Shown here: in pieces, positions 45,999 to 55,673 of the stretch
Layout: every line of letters begins with the position of its first letter
How positions within the stretch are numbered: the stretch's first letter is position 1
DNA from: Pochonia chlamydosporia 170
Lineage: Eukaryota; Ascomycota; Sordariomycetes; Hypocreales; Clavicipitaceae
Direction of reading: 5' to 3'
Assembly (NCBI RefSeq): GCF_001653235.2
Contig: NC_035790.1
Coordinates: forward strand, 5,022,001-5,086,000
Length of the DNA stretch: 64,000 nucleotides
Position numbers and translations under genes: made by a program
The notes under the pieces: generated by a model
What the model was told of the DNA's origin: nothing
Database searches by the model: none
Seen by the model: the letters and a program-made list of their open reading frames with translations, nothing else

Positions 45999-48475
45999 TT
46001 ACGACAGGGTATTATCCCAGTTATCCGTACTCCCAGACCTCAAAAACTCCATCCACCCAACCTCATCTCCCATGACCACATCAGCAGCCTCCAGCGGCGG
46101 CACGTTCGGCCACATCATACTAAACACGTTGTTGATCTGCGTCTCAGGACTCTCCCCTACCGGTTGGTTTTCAGGCCACGGCGGCGTCGCCTCAAGGACC
46201 TGCTGTGGCATTTGCTCCTGGTACATCTTTTGCGATGCCGTCGTTTCTGGTGGGCTCTCAATCTTTTCGGGGGCAGCAGTGTCCAGATATCGGCTACACA
46301 GTTCGGATATGATTTGGTGACACCGAGCTGAGCTTGCGTTTAGAGAACTCATTGCGGCTATGACCTTGAGGGTGATGCTGATTTGTCTACGCCAGTCGGC
46401 GGCTTCGGCTGCGGAGGGGTCGTTTCGGAGACAGATGCACGGAATTAAAGCTGCCTGGAAAAGGAAATACCTATATGAGATAGTTAGTGATCGGGCACAA
46501 CTCAGGGATGTGTTTGTAACGCCACTTACAATCCATACCAGGCCGCCAGGCGATTGTGCTCGTGTCGATCCCAAAACGCCTCAATCATCTCAATAGTAGA
46601 CTTGGCATCCGCCAAACACTTTTCGTAGGCTATAGAGCTGGCTTCATTGTTATCGGCCTTCCGTCGTAATGCGCGTCGAATCACAAACGGTCGATACATG
46701 ATGATGCGCAAGTTGCGCAACCGCCAACCCATAATAGCCTGTGGTAGGGCATACCGTCGAGGAACACTGGTTCCTTCTGCAAAGTAGGCCGGTATGCTCA
46801 CTTTCCAGGGCTCAATCTGAGACGAGTCTAGTTGAAGTAGTTCTTCGGCCGTTGGAAACGGCTTGGAAATAACCTTTTCGTAGCACTCGTGCGTGGCGAT
46901 GTGGAAACGGGCCTGCGTCGCCACAGCCGTGTAGGGCGTAATCTGATTACTCTCGTTTGGATAAGAGTGCGAAGCAGCAGTGAGGTCTTTGTCGTTGACG
47001 TTTAGAGGGAATGCGACTTCAACGCCTTTGTAGGGCCATACATCCGGGCGGCCGAATGTGATGCTGGCGCCAATGTCAAACGAGCAGAGACACCACCAGA
47101 CTCGTCTTCGAATCTCCATGTTGAGCGGCGGAATGTTCCATCCTTGAAATTCTTTGTGAAGACCTAAGCCCATTGCCATTCGTACTGACAGACCCAGGTA
47201 GTTGTATCCGGAGTTGGGTTTGTCTCGTTTCTGCTGGTAGTTTGACGCCAGGGTTAGTGCTTGCACGAGGCTGAGGTTCCCGACCTCGAGAAAGTTGAAT
47301 CCCAAAATCGACCTTGCGTGAGCAAAGAGCGCCATGTCGAGAGTATCTGCGGATGACGGGGCTGATGTCCAAACACCGATAGCTGCTACAATGTATGCCA
47401 GTGCCGTCCAGCAGGGCCCGTTTGGTCGAGGAATTACCTCGCTGTACTGTGCGCGGAACGTCGGCTCATGGATAATGGGGTAGCTAACGTGATAATGTCG
47501 GAAGAATGCGTCAAGCATAGATTCGGTAATGTGTCGATTCGGGTTTGGCTGCGGCGTCATTGATGTTATAAAAGATGCGTTGCTGTCGACGCGAGATGGT
47601 GTTCTTCGCCTTGTTTGCGGTTCGAGTAGTCGGAGCAGAGCAGCTCCCGAAGCTACTCCCAAGTATCCTGACTCACGTTCATTCACGCTCAAAGATGCCA
47701 TGCCATCTGATAATGGCGTATCCTCAATGACACTGTCGCCGCCTGCCTCGGGGGAAAGCGAGTAGGCTCGTGCAGAGTCATTCTCGTTCCATTCAAAGTC
47801 CTCAAGGGGTGGAACTTCCAGCATGCGCTGGTGATCGGGTTCCGGATATCGATGTACAGTGACGCTTTGGTCGACTACTACGTGTTGTGGAAGTGAGACA
47901 GATGAAGCTGTTGTTGAATTAGCGGTGTCGTCTTGCCCGCCGGATCCATTGGACTTGGGATCCCGCGAGACTTCCACCGCATTCGAAAAGTTGAATGATG
48001 CATCGCCATTCTGTGCTTGAGCCGCAGCCGCCGCAGGATCTTGTTTCTCCCACGACCTCAAATGTGGAGGAACCAAATTGCGCATCTGCTTCAAGAGGGC
48101 TTCGGCTCTTTCCAGACGTGCCTCCACTTCGGTAAGGTGTCTATCAGGTAAGTATTCGTCAGCATGCGCGCATAAGAACCAGGTTCAACTCTGGGGAAAA
48201 GGGAAAGGGTAGTCTGACTTGCGGGTGAGTGGTGTCCGTGAGTGCTTTTCATAGAGACAATGTCTGCGATACTTGACGCACAAATCGCAGGTAGGCAGAG
48301 CTCGATTACATCGTGCCTTTCGTCTCCTGCATTCCTTGCAGGCCTGATCAGACGATCCGATGAAGTCCATGCTGAAAAAAGGATCAGCGTCAAAGCTATC
48401 AGCAGCACCAGATGGGTTGTTTTCCGGCATGGCAGAGTCTCCAGGGCGCTGCTGGGACGAAGGAGACGAATCCAT
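45999..48475 (-). CDS. GAL4/LAC9-type Zn2Cys6 transcription factor
   Basis: 779 aa from exons 48219-48475, 46530-48140 and 45999-46470; introns are 78 and 59 bp. Cys 46, 49, 56, 63, 66 and 73 give CX2CX6CX6CX2CX6C, the exact spacing of yeast Gal4. The following linker and dimer helix read RTPLTRKHLTEVEARLERAE, very close to the same stretch of Gal4/Lac9. A fungal regulatory domain follows (ITESMLDAFFRHYHVSYPII, RVWWCLCSFDIGASITFGRP), then an acidic C-terminus (WMEFLRSGSTDNWD). I use the ATG at 48475, with better context than 48490. The cluster of transporters and polyol enzymes downstream is its likely target set (inference). Confidence 0.88.
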
Positions 48476-49249
48476 ATTGGCGACACGCATTCAGAGTCTT
48501 TGGATTTTTTCTCGTTTTTTTCAGATCCTAGCCCGTGTAATAAGTTCTTTCTCAGATTACACATCCATCAAAATCTCTTGTCGGCAAGGAACCGGCCTTC
48601 CCTTGTCGTGCGTTAGCTGTAAACTGCGGAGACCAAGACGTGGTTTCGGATCATTGACTAAATCTGTGGCCGGAGGGTCCGCCGCCCGTTATAGAGTTAC
48701 ACCCCAGTGCTCACTGCTCACTAGCTCACTCACTGCGTAGTCTCCATTTTCCTGCTGCTGTCAAAATGGGCCAAATGTGGACAAGTTGGTGGCTTGCCTT
48801 GCCTTGCACCCCTGATGCCTTTTAGTTTTGGTTTAGTTTGAGTGGCCTTCCATGAGAGGCGTCATCTAGAGCTTGATCCGGGTTGACTAGCGAATGGAGA
48901 CGAGCGAGCATGACGATTTTTAGTCAGCTAACTCATCATGTTTAATTGGGTTTCAGCTCTGGGATCTGCTTGATTGGATCCGGTAATTGAGTCCTGATGC
49001 TCAGATGATTTGGCTCTACTGTGCAATATGCCGCGTAGCATCAAGCTAGTGAGTCGTAAACTGATAATCAAGCGGCGGGTTAATTCCGCATTGCCCAGAA
49101 ACGAAGCCTCAAAACTTCAGAGCGAGACAATTCAAGACTCTAGCTCACATAAGCGACCTCTCTGTTCAAAAGTTCCATGACTAAGTTACTATTTCTAACT
49201 GCTTGTGCAGAGGCACAGAGGCACCAAGCAGCCTCATCGTAGTATCTAT
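48476..49249. promoter_or_regulatory. Promoter region of the GAL4-type factor
   Basis: 774 bp. It contains CGGAGG at 48671-48676, within CCGGAGGGTCCGCCG, which resembles the CGGAGGA elements in the kinase/dehydrogenase promoter. Autoregulation is possible. No gene is visible. Confidence 0.4.
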
Positions 49250-50877
49250 CTACTTGTGTTCGTGATGCGAAGCTCGCAGAGTCGTTGTAGGTCCCAGCTT
49301 ATCTCCGCTGCCAGCTCTCTCAAAGTCCAAGACTTGCTTGCCATCAAAAATCTCAGCAATTTCCTCCAAGCTGTAGCCTTTAGTCTCGGGAAACATGAAG
49401 TATGTGACGAGGAAGAATACAACCAAAAGGCAGCAGAAAATAATGTAGTACTTCCACCCCATGTTCTCCAGACCAATGGGATTGACGAATGCCGCAATGA
49501 TAAGAGACCCGTAGATGGAAAACAGTTCCAAGGCGATACCCTTTGAGCGTAACGAGTATGGGAAGATCTCGGTGGGATACCCAAACAGCAAGGGGGTCCA
49601 AGCGATATCATAATGGAAGTAGTACGTGAATAAGCACACCACCACTACGATACCTGCCGCGCGTGATCCAGTGTCGGAGTTGACGGCAGAGCATGCAGTC
49701 CATATGGCGTAAGACACCAGCATGCCAATTCCAGACCATAGGAACAGTGTGCGGCGACCAAGTCTATCAACCAAGAATGCGGCACCAAGGGCGGCGGCAA
49801 AATTGAAGATTTGAAGGAGGCCATTGATAAGAGTTTGGTCAAAGGTATCTTTGATGCCAACCGTGTCCAGGACAAGGGTGAGATAGTAGGACACCACACC
49901 GATTCCATTCCACTGCGCAAAGGCGCCAGTGCAAACAGCAATGAAGGTTCTCTTTCTGTTTCCCGGCGTTTTGAATAAAGAAGCCCAGCTCGTTGACTCG
50001 GATTCCCTCTCGTTCTGGATCGATTGACTAATCTCTGCCAACTCGAGGCTCACAAGCGGGCTGTTCTCAGTGTAAGGGTCATGGTATTGCTTTAGCAAGT
50101 CTCCAGCTTCTTGAATACGGCCCTGAGCAACTAGCCATCTCGGTGACTCTGGAACCCAATAGTAAAACACAAGTTGAACCAGGGGAAACCCGGCCTGCAA
50201 TGCCGAAGGTATTCGCCAAGACGCCGTGCCAAGAATATCTTGCACCCCAAAGGTAGTCCAAGATGCCAGAATGGCCCCGAGGTAGTATAGTGTCCAAAAG
50301 GCTGACGTGTACTTGCCACGGTGGGTTGGATATGCCATTTCTGCAATAAGCATGGGGCTCGGCTGAACTACAAACATGCCCCCAAAGCCGACAATGACTC
50401 TGGCAATGACAAACATGGCATAGTCGACAGCAGCCGCTTGGATAGCTCCGGCAATGCATATCCAAATTATGCCAGCCAGCAGGACGGGTTTTCGGCCAAA
50501 CTTGTCGGAAAGCATGCCCACAAAGGGCAATGCAGCTACAGATCCGATAGACTGAGCTGCATTAACAAGACCCAGCCTCGAGCCCTGGGGGTTTCCAAAG
50601 TATTCCTTCCATTGCTGTAACGACTGCAGGCCGTTCATCAAGGAGCCTATGGTCCATCAGTAGCCGTTTCAGACGAGACGCTTAGAAATTCAGACCAAGG
50701 ACACGTTGAGCACTTACCATCGTATCCGGAGACAGAGCTAGACAGCAGGGGGATGAGAAGCAACAAGTTCAACCGGATCAGATGAGCTTGCTGGAACCAG
50801 TATTTTTGCGTCTGGGGTAGCACCTCCGCAAGTGCCGCCCCGACGATCTTCGTGTCCCGATCAAGTTGAGCCGCCAT
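49250..50877 (-). CDS. Lactose-permease-type sugar transporter (MFS)
   Basis: 518 aa from exons 50718-50877 and 49250-50646 (intron 71 bp). The usual sugar-porter marks are present: SGYDGSLMNGLQSLQQW across the splice, MLSDKFGRKPVLL, a PESPRWLVAQGR loop, NGIGVVSYYLTLVLDTVGI and the C-terminal FPETKGYSLEEIAEIFDGK. The pattern DGSLMNG...W and the ending match the fungal lactose permease (Lac12-like) and hexose group. Proton-coupled uptake at the plasma membrane is expected. It sits between the GAL4-type regulator and the P-loop kinase, suggesting sugar or polyol supply to the adjacent enzymes. Confidence 0.88.
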
Positions 50878-51887
50878 GAGGAATATCTTGCTTCAGATAC
50901 GGACAACTCCTGAAATCAGTATTTGCGCGAAATGAATCAGAACCGAGGTGTGCCAGCGCCGCCCAAGTCCCATGTCATGTTCATCGTTGGGACCACCCCC
51001 ATTGTCCCCCTTCCAGGCAACGCTGAAGATATATGTAGAAGAGTATTTAGCCCATCAGGGAATCAGTGAGCCCTCCATCAAGTGTTACCATTTGCGTCCC
51101 ATGCCTCTAGCGACGATGATCGTCATTGAGTGCCGCGCAAACAGCGCACATGGCACCTAGGCGCCACTGTGGAGAATCTAGGAATCTGGGGAAAGGCGAA
51201 TGTCGGAGTCCTGGACGCTATTGGGATAGCGTCTATCAGCAAAGGGTGACAGTCGCCCTCGCCTGACTCGCAAGGTGACGACGGAGACTGACCGCGTTTG
51301 ATGCTTTCGAACGGGGACTGGCATGTCGTCGTACCGTAGTCGATAGTCCCGGCATTTGCAAGCTAGACAGTGCCCTAAATATCACGTCAGCATGGTGGCG
51401 TTTTATATCCGCCTATTTTCCTCCATTCACAGCAGGTAGATGCCGTTACCACCGCTGTTCATTCTCGTCCCAGGTAGTCGGGGGGGGCTGAGACAAGGGG
51501 GTGTTCAAGTTCGTGTAACCCATCGATGCCGTCGGATGAACGGGTAGGGCCACGTGCAAAGGGGCAGAAAATTGAGGCTTGAATCTATCATCGTGGGTCA
51601 ATGGAGCAAAGGTTCCTCCTAAACAATGAAGCTTTATGGAATGGCTCGGCGTTATTTCGAAAGGGAGTGGGATTCAAGGGTTGAACCGACTCCGATCAGA
51701 GTTTGCATCTGTGGATGCGAAGATCTTGACAGAACTTGTGACAGGCGACAGCCGTGTGCGGCCCACCAGATAGCATCTGATAAGACGGAATGAATCGTTT
51801 TCTATGAATAGACCTGTTGTGCTATGACCTAGGTGCTCTCTAATACGTACGCCAAAAATGCAATTTGATTACAGCAAAGCCAAGTCC
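50878..51887. promoter_or_regulatory. Promoter region of the lactose-permease-type gene
   Basis: About 1 kb. It contains CGGAGACTGACCG at 51282-51294, a CGG-N7-CCG element that shares the core GACTGACC with the Gal4-like site at 52687. No coding sequence is supported. Confidence 0.4.
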
Positions 51888-52589
51888 CTAGGACTGTTTC
51901 GTAGGCCCTGACTCCTCCGCGCTGTCAATTAGGATATCATATCGCCCAAAACTGTGTGTCATGACATACTCCCCATTCACCATGTCGTTGCTCTCAGCAC
52001 GCCTAATTGCATCCTCCATCGTAGTTTCTATTCCAGCCTGAAGATGTCTATTGGCGAGCCGTTGTCTTGCGATGTCAGGGTCAACTCTGACAAGCCACCG
52101 ATCACCTGCCAAATCTCCAATACCTCTCCAGGGACCCTCGTCGCTTAATAGGTAGTTGCCTTCAAAAATACAGACTTCTGTCTCAGCCGCCACTGATACA
52201 CCATTTGGAACAGGATCTTTGATGGCGTGGTCGAATGTCGGAGCAGAAACGGCACTGCGTCCGGCTTCTGACCGGAGTTTGCGTGCGAGTTCTGCTGCCG
52301 CAGTGCCGTCGAATGTCCACGGTGCACCGCGGCGGGCAATAGCTTCCTGTGCGTTGGGAAGCGATTGCAATGTTTTCCGTGAGAGGTGAAATCCATCTGC
52401 CGATATTGAAACAATTGACGGCGCATTGCTGGATTTTGATACATGCTCGACGACTTTATTGGCGATTGTGGTTTTGCCGGAGCCTGGCGGACCAGCGACA
52501 ACGACGAGTAGTCGAGCTTGGCCGAGTGCTTTTCGTTCAGCCCATTTTGTTCGAATGCGCTTTGCTAGAGCGTTGTATGTGTCTTCCAT
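51888..52589 (-). CDS. P-loop small-molecule kinase (FrcK/YFH7/uridine-kinase-like)
   Basis: Intronless, 233 aa. Walker A GPPGSGKTT at 33-41; SADGFHLS at 63-70 and RRGAPWTFDG match the bacterial FrcK and yeast Yfh7 branch of the uridine kinase/phosphoribulokinase family. Later marks are APTFDHAIKDPVP, IFEGNYLLSDEGPWRG and RLANRHLQAG, then RAESNDMVNGEYV. The family phosphorylates sugars or related hydroxyl compounds with ATP. Being divergent from a polyol dehydrogenase over 304 bp, it may phosphorylate the ketose made there. That is inference: uridine, pantothenate and unknown substrates occur in relatives. No presequence is visible, so it is probably cytosolic. Confidence 0.82.
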   Translation of the reverse strand: MEDTYNALAKRIRTKWAERKALGQARLLVVVAGPPGSGKTTIANKVVEHVSKSSNAPSIVSISADGFHLSRKTLQSLPNAQEAIARRGAPWTFDGTAAAELARKLRSEAGRSAVSAPTFDHAIKDPVPNGVSVAAETEVCIFEGNYLLSDEGPWRGIGDLAGDRWLVRVDPDIARQRLANRHLQAGIETTMEDAIRRAESNDMVNGEYVMTHSFGRYDILIDSAEESGPTKQS

Positions 52590-52893
52590 TTTCGAATCTG
52601 AAATAATACAATCTATGTTCTTTTACTTCGGTAGTTCAATACATTTTTCTACGCTGCAGGTCGAATGCTTTTCTTCAAACATCTGCCGGAGGACTGACCT
52701 CCACGAAAGTGGGGCCGACCGAGAGTCCGGAGGAGAGCGGACTGTCACCCTCTTGTCCTAATCGGGAAATTCCACGATGCTTCCCCGCAAGAAACAAGCC
52801 GTTGTTGATCTTGATATTTCAGCCGTTTCCTGAGCTATACGGACGTGTGTCATTCCTGAGAATAGGATCTCATCACCGCGATACGGCTTAATC
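52590..52893. promoter_or_regulatory. Bidirectional promoter, kinase / polyol dehydrogenase
   Basis: 304 bp shared by the divergent genes. Besides the Gal4-like site at 52687 it holds a second CGGAGGA at 52728-52734, exactly 41 bp further, and a CreA-like GTGGGG at 52709-52714 between them. Confidence 0.5.
52687..52703 (+). promoter_or_regulatory. Near-ideal Gal4-type site
   Basis: CGGAGGACTGACCTCCA. Against the symmetric optimal Gal4 site CGGAGGACTGTCCTCCG it differs at position 11 and at the last base, so 15 of 17 match. The right half-site is CCA rather than CCG. A GAL4-type regulator is encoded 4.2 kb away. Confidence 0.5.
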
Positions 52894-54044
52894 ATGGCAG
52901 ACGTTGTAAGTGCCCTGGGCTATCTTCCGCTGCTTTCTCTGTCTTTGCTAATACTTGCCAGAATCCGGCCTTCGTTCTCCAGTCCATCAAAAACGTTTCA
53001 TTTGAGGAACGACCGGTGCCAACTCTACGTGATGAATACGATGTTCGCGTTCATGTAGAGCAAACCGGTATTTGCGGCAGTGACGTCCACTACTGGCAAA
53101 AGGGCCGCATTGGCGACTTCATCTTAGGGAGTCCAATCGTCTTGGGCCACGAAAGTTCCGGCACCATAGTCGAGGTTGGTGCTAAAGTGAAGAATGTCAA
53201 AGTTGGAGATCTTGTGGCTATAGAGCCTGGAGTCCCCTGTCGTCGATGCGATCACTGTCGATCAGGCTACTACAATCTCTGCGCTGACACAGTATTCGCT
53301 GCCACGCCTCCTCACGATGGGACGTTGCAAAAATACTACGTTGTCGCCTCGGACTATGTGTACCCTATTCCTAAGCATATGACTGCCGAAGATGGAGCTC
53401 TCGTCGAGCCTGTCGCTGTTGCAGTCCAAGTTATTAAGGTGGCGGATCTACGTGCCGGGCAGACAGTGCTTGTCTTTGGCTGCGGTCCCATTGGCGTTCT
53501 CTGTCAAGCTGTTGCCAAAGCATCCGGAGCGAGCAGAGTTATTGGAGTTGACATTTCACATTCAAGAGTCAACTTTGCCAAGGAGTTTGGCGCCGATGGC
53601 GTGTTTTTAAACCAGTCGAAGCCGAAAGAAGGACAGGATCCTGTTGATGCGGCGCGAGCTGTTGCCGAACAGATTGTCGCCGAATATGAGCTCGGTGATG
53701 GTGCAGATGTGGTATTGGAGTGTACCGGCGCAGAGCCATGCATACAAGCTGGAATATTTGCAGCCAAAAAGGGCGGTACATTTGTGCAGACGGGCATGGG
53801 TCGCGAGAATGTGGTGTTTCCAATTACGACCGCCTGCATCAGAGCACTGACGATTAAGGGCTCTATCAGATATACCACGGGCTGTTACCCGCGAGCTGTA
53901 GAGTTGATTGCCAGCGGCAGGATTCAGCCCAGGAAATTGATTACACATAGATTCAAGTTTGACAAGGCGGAGGAGGCGTTTGAGTTGGTTAAGAAGGCAC
54001 AGGAGGATACATTGAAAGTCATCATTGAGGGAGTTGGCATATAA
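52894..54044 (+). CDS. Polyol dehydrogenase, xylitol/sorbitol dehydrogenase type
   Basis: 364 aa from exons 52894-52905 (MADV only) and 52962-54044; intron 56 bp. It oxidises a sugar alcohol to a ketose with NAD+. Zinc-site residues are Cys42 ([11 protein letters not shown]), His67-Glu68 (GHE) and Glu153 (LVEPVAVA). The structural zinc Cys are 97, 100, 103 and 111 ([15 protein letters not shown]). The cofactor motif is GCGPIG at 177-182, with Asp in [11 protein letters not shown] favouring NAD. Overall nearest to fungal D-xylulose reductase (XdhA); sorbitol and L-arabinitol/galactitol dehydrogenases are close relatives and not excluded. The tiny first exon is needed to supply the conserved N-terminus. 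Confidence 0.9.
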
Positions 54045-54624
54045 GACTTACACTACCATGAAATAGAATAGACAAATTGATATACTGTATTCCAAGTTTC
54101 CCTTAATTGAGAATCAGTGAGGCCCATTGCACTTGATTCTATAAAAATCTGTTGTCGATCTTTACTGAATTGTTCTTAAACATTTTGTAGTCAATATGCT
54201 TTGGTCCCTAGCTTATGTAAGTGTCTGCGTCAAAACAACGGGAGACTCAACGCCATACACAGAAGCTGCTCGAGCCTTCATCACACCCGGACATCTCTAC
54301 ACCTAAATTCATTTGTTCCCAACATCAGAGCAATCTAAAAACAATACACAGGTGCACTCTCGCCCTGGGCAGCTCTCCCCGCTGTTCGGCATGGGCTCGG
54401 GTCACCTTATCCCGAACCCCCATGAACCCCAGATCCGGGGTCACGGACGGGGCGTCCCTTGCCTAGACATATCCCGGGAATGAGACACGGGAACTACCAA
54501 ATATGTCCCAGTCCCTGTCAGAACCATATCTCAAATTCCCCGTTAGTATCTGTATTTATATGTTACAAGTCACATCGGAAAATTTTCTGTCTTAGCCTGC
54601 CGTCATCCCTTCCCGCATGCCACC
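54045..54624. other. Intergenic, promoter of the SDR gene
   Basis: 580 bp between tandem genes. The GC-rich part near 54410-54480 has CGG-rich elements (CCGGGGTCACGGACGGGG) that could bind Zn2Cys6 or CreA-type factors. No gene is seen. Confidence 0.45.
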
Positions 54625-55546
54625 ATGGTTCTCGCTAGCCACCCCAACCCAACGGCTCCCACGCCCTCGCACTTTTCCCTCTCTGGAAAAACAGCGCTCG
54701 TAACTGGAGGCTCAAGAGGGATCGGTCTTCAAGTAGTAACTGCCCTACTAGAAGCCGGAGCTTCAGTTGCATTCACGTACTCGACAACTTCCAAAGATGA
54801 ACTCGACTCCGTAATTTCGACGCTCTTAGCTGCCAATCCCAGCAGTACAATCAAAGCATATAAGTGTAATGTCGCTGACAGAGCGTCTGTGTTCGACGTC
54901 ACTGCCCAAGCTGCGAAAGATCTAGGTGGTCTTGACATCGTCGTGGCAAACGCTGGAATTGGTGCCCACTACGCTGCTGAGGATTATCCGGAGGAAGAGT
55001 TCCGCAAAATGCTCGACGTTAACTTCAATGGGGTTTTCTGGACGGCCCAAGCTGCGGCGAGTGTCATGAAAGGCACCAAGACGAGGGGAAGCATCATTTT
55101 CACAGCGAGCGTCAGCGCACTTTTGGTCAATGTCCCTCAGAAACAGGCTGCTTATAATGCTGCCAAAGCGGGAGTGGTTCATTTGGCGAAGAGTTTGGCA
55201 GTTGAGTGGGTGGATTTTGCGAGAGTTAATTGTGTTTCTCCGGTTCGTATTTGGACTATTGGACTGTATTTGCTGCTGATAGCTGATGAATGTAGGGGTA
55301 TATTGCGACCGAAATGCTGGATGTCCATCCCCAAGAATGGAGAGATGCTTGGTTCAAGTTGATTCCTGGGGCTAGATTGTGTGAGCCGGCTGAGTTGAAA
55401 GGGACGTATGTATACCTGGCGAGCGACGCAAGCAGCTACATGACCGGTAAGTATATGGAAGGTCTTGTCTCCTTGTTCATGATTCGTATTAACGGCTAGA
55501 TATAGGCGCTAATTTAGTCATTGACGGCGGCTACACATTGCCCTAA
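54625..55546 (+). CDS. Short-chain reductase, mannitol dehydrogenase/L-xylulose reductase family
   Basis: 269 aa from exons 54625-55242, 55296-55446 and 55506-55546; introns are 53 and 59 bp. The first donor is the weak GTTCGT. NADP-type Rossmann motif TGGSRGIG, NAG in VVANAGIG, catalytic Ser in FTASVSA and YNAAK (Tyr-x3-Lys) are all present. The blocks HLAKSLAVEWVDFARVN, VSPGYIATEM, ELKGTYVYLASDASSYMTG and VIDGGYTLP are the signature of the fungal NADP-mannitol dehydrogenase, L-xylulose reductase and sorbose reductase group. It therefore probably interconverts a ketose and a polyol. Location after the polyol dehydrogenase supports a joint oxidoreductive pathway. Confidence 0.88.
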
Positions 55547-55673
55547 TAGCACGCAATCCACATAGCAGCCGATAGAGGCTACCGTATGACATTGTTTGCC
55601 GTCTAGTAATCCGTCTTCAACCACTTTTGAGAATATTCTCTCGACCATTGTGCAATGCCGTGATATGCTCCCC

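Noticed and set aside
52709..52714. Single GTGGGG as CreA site taken alone
   Set aside because: One six-base match is expected often by chance; kept only as context for the promoter.
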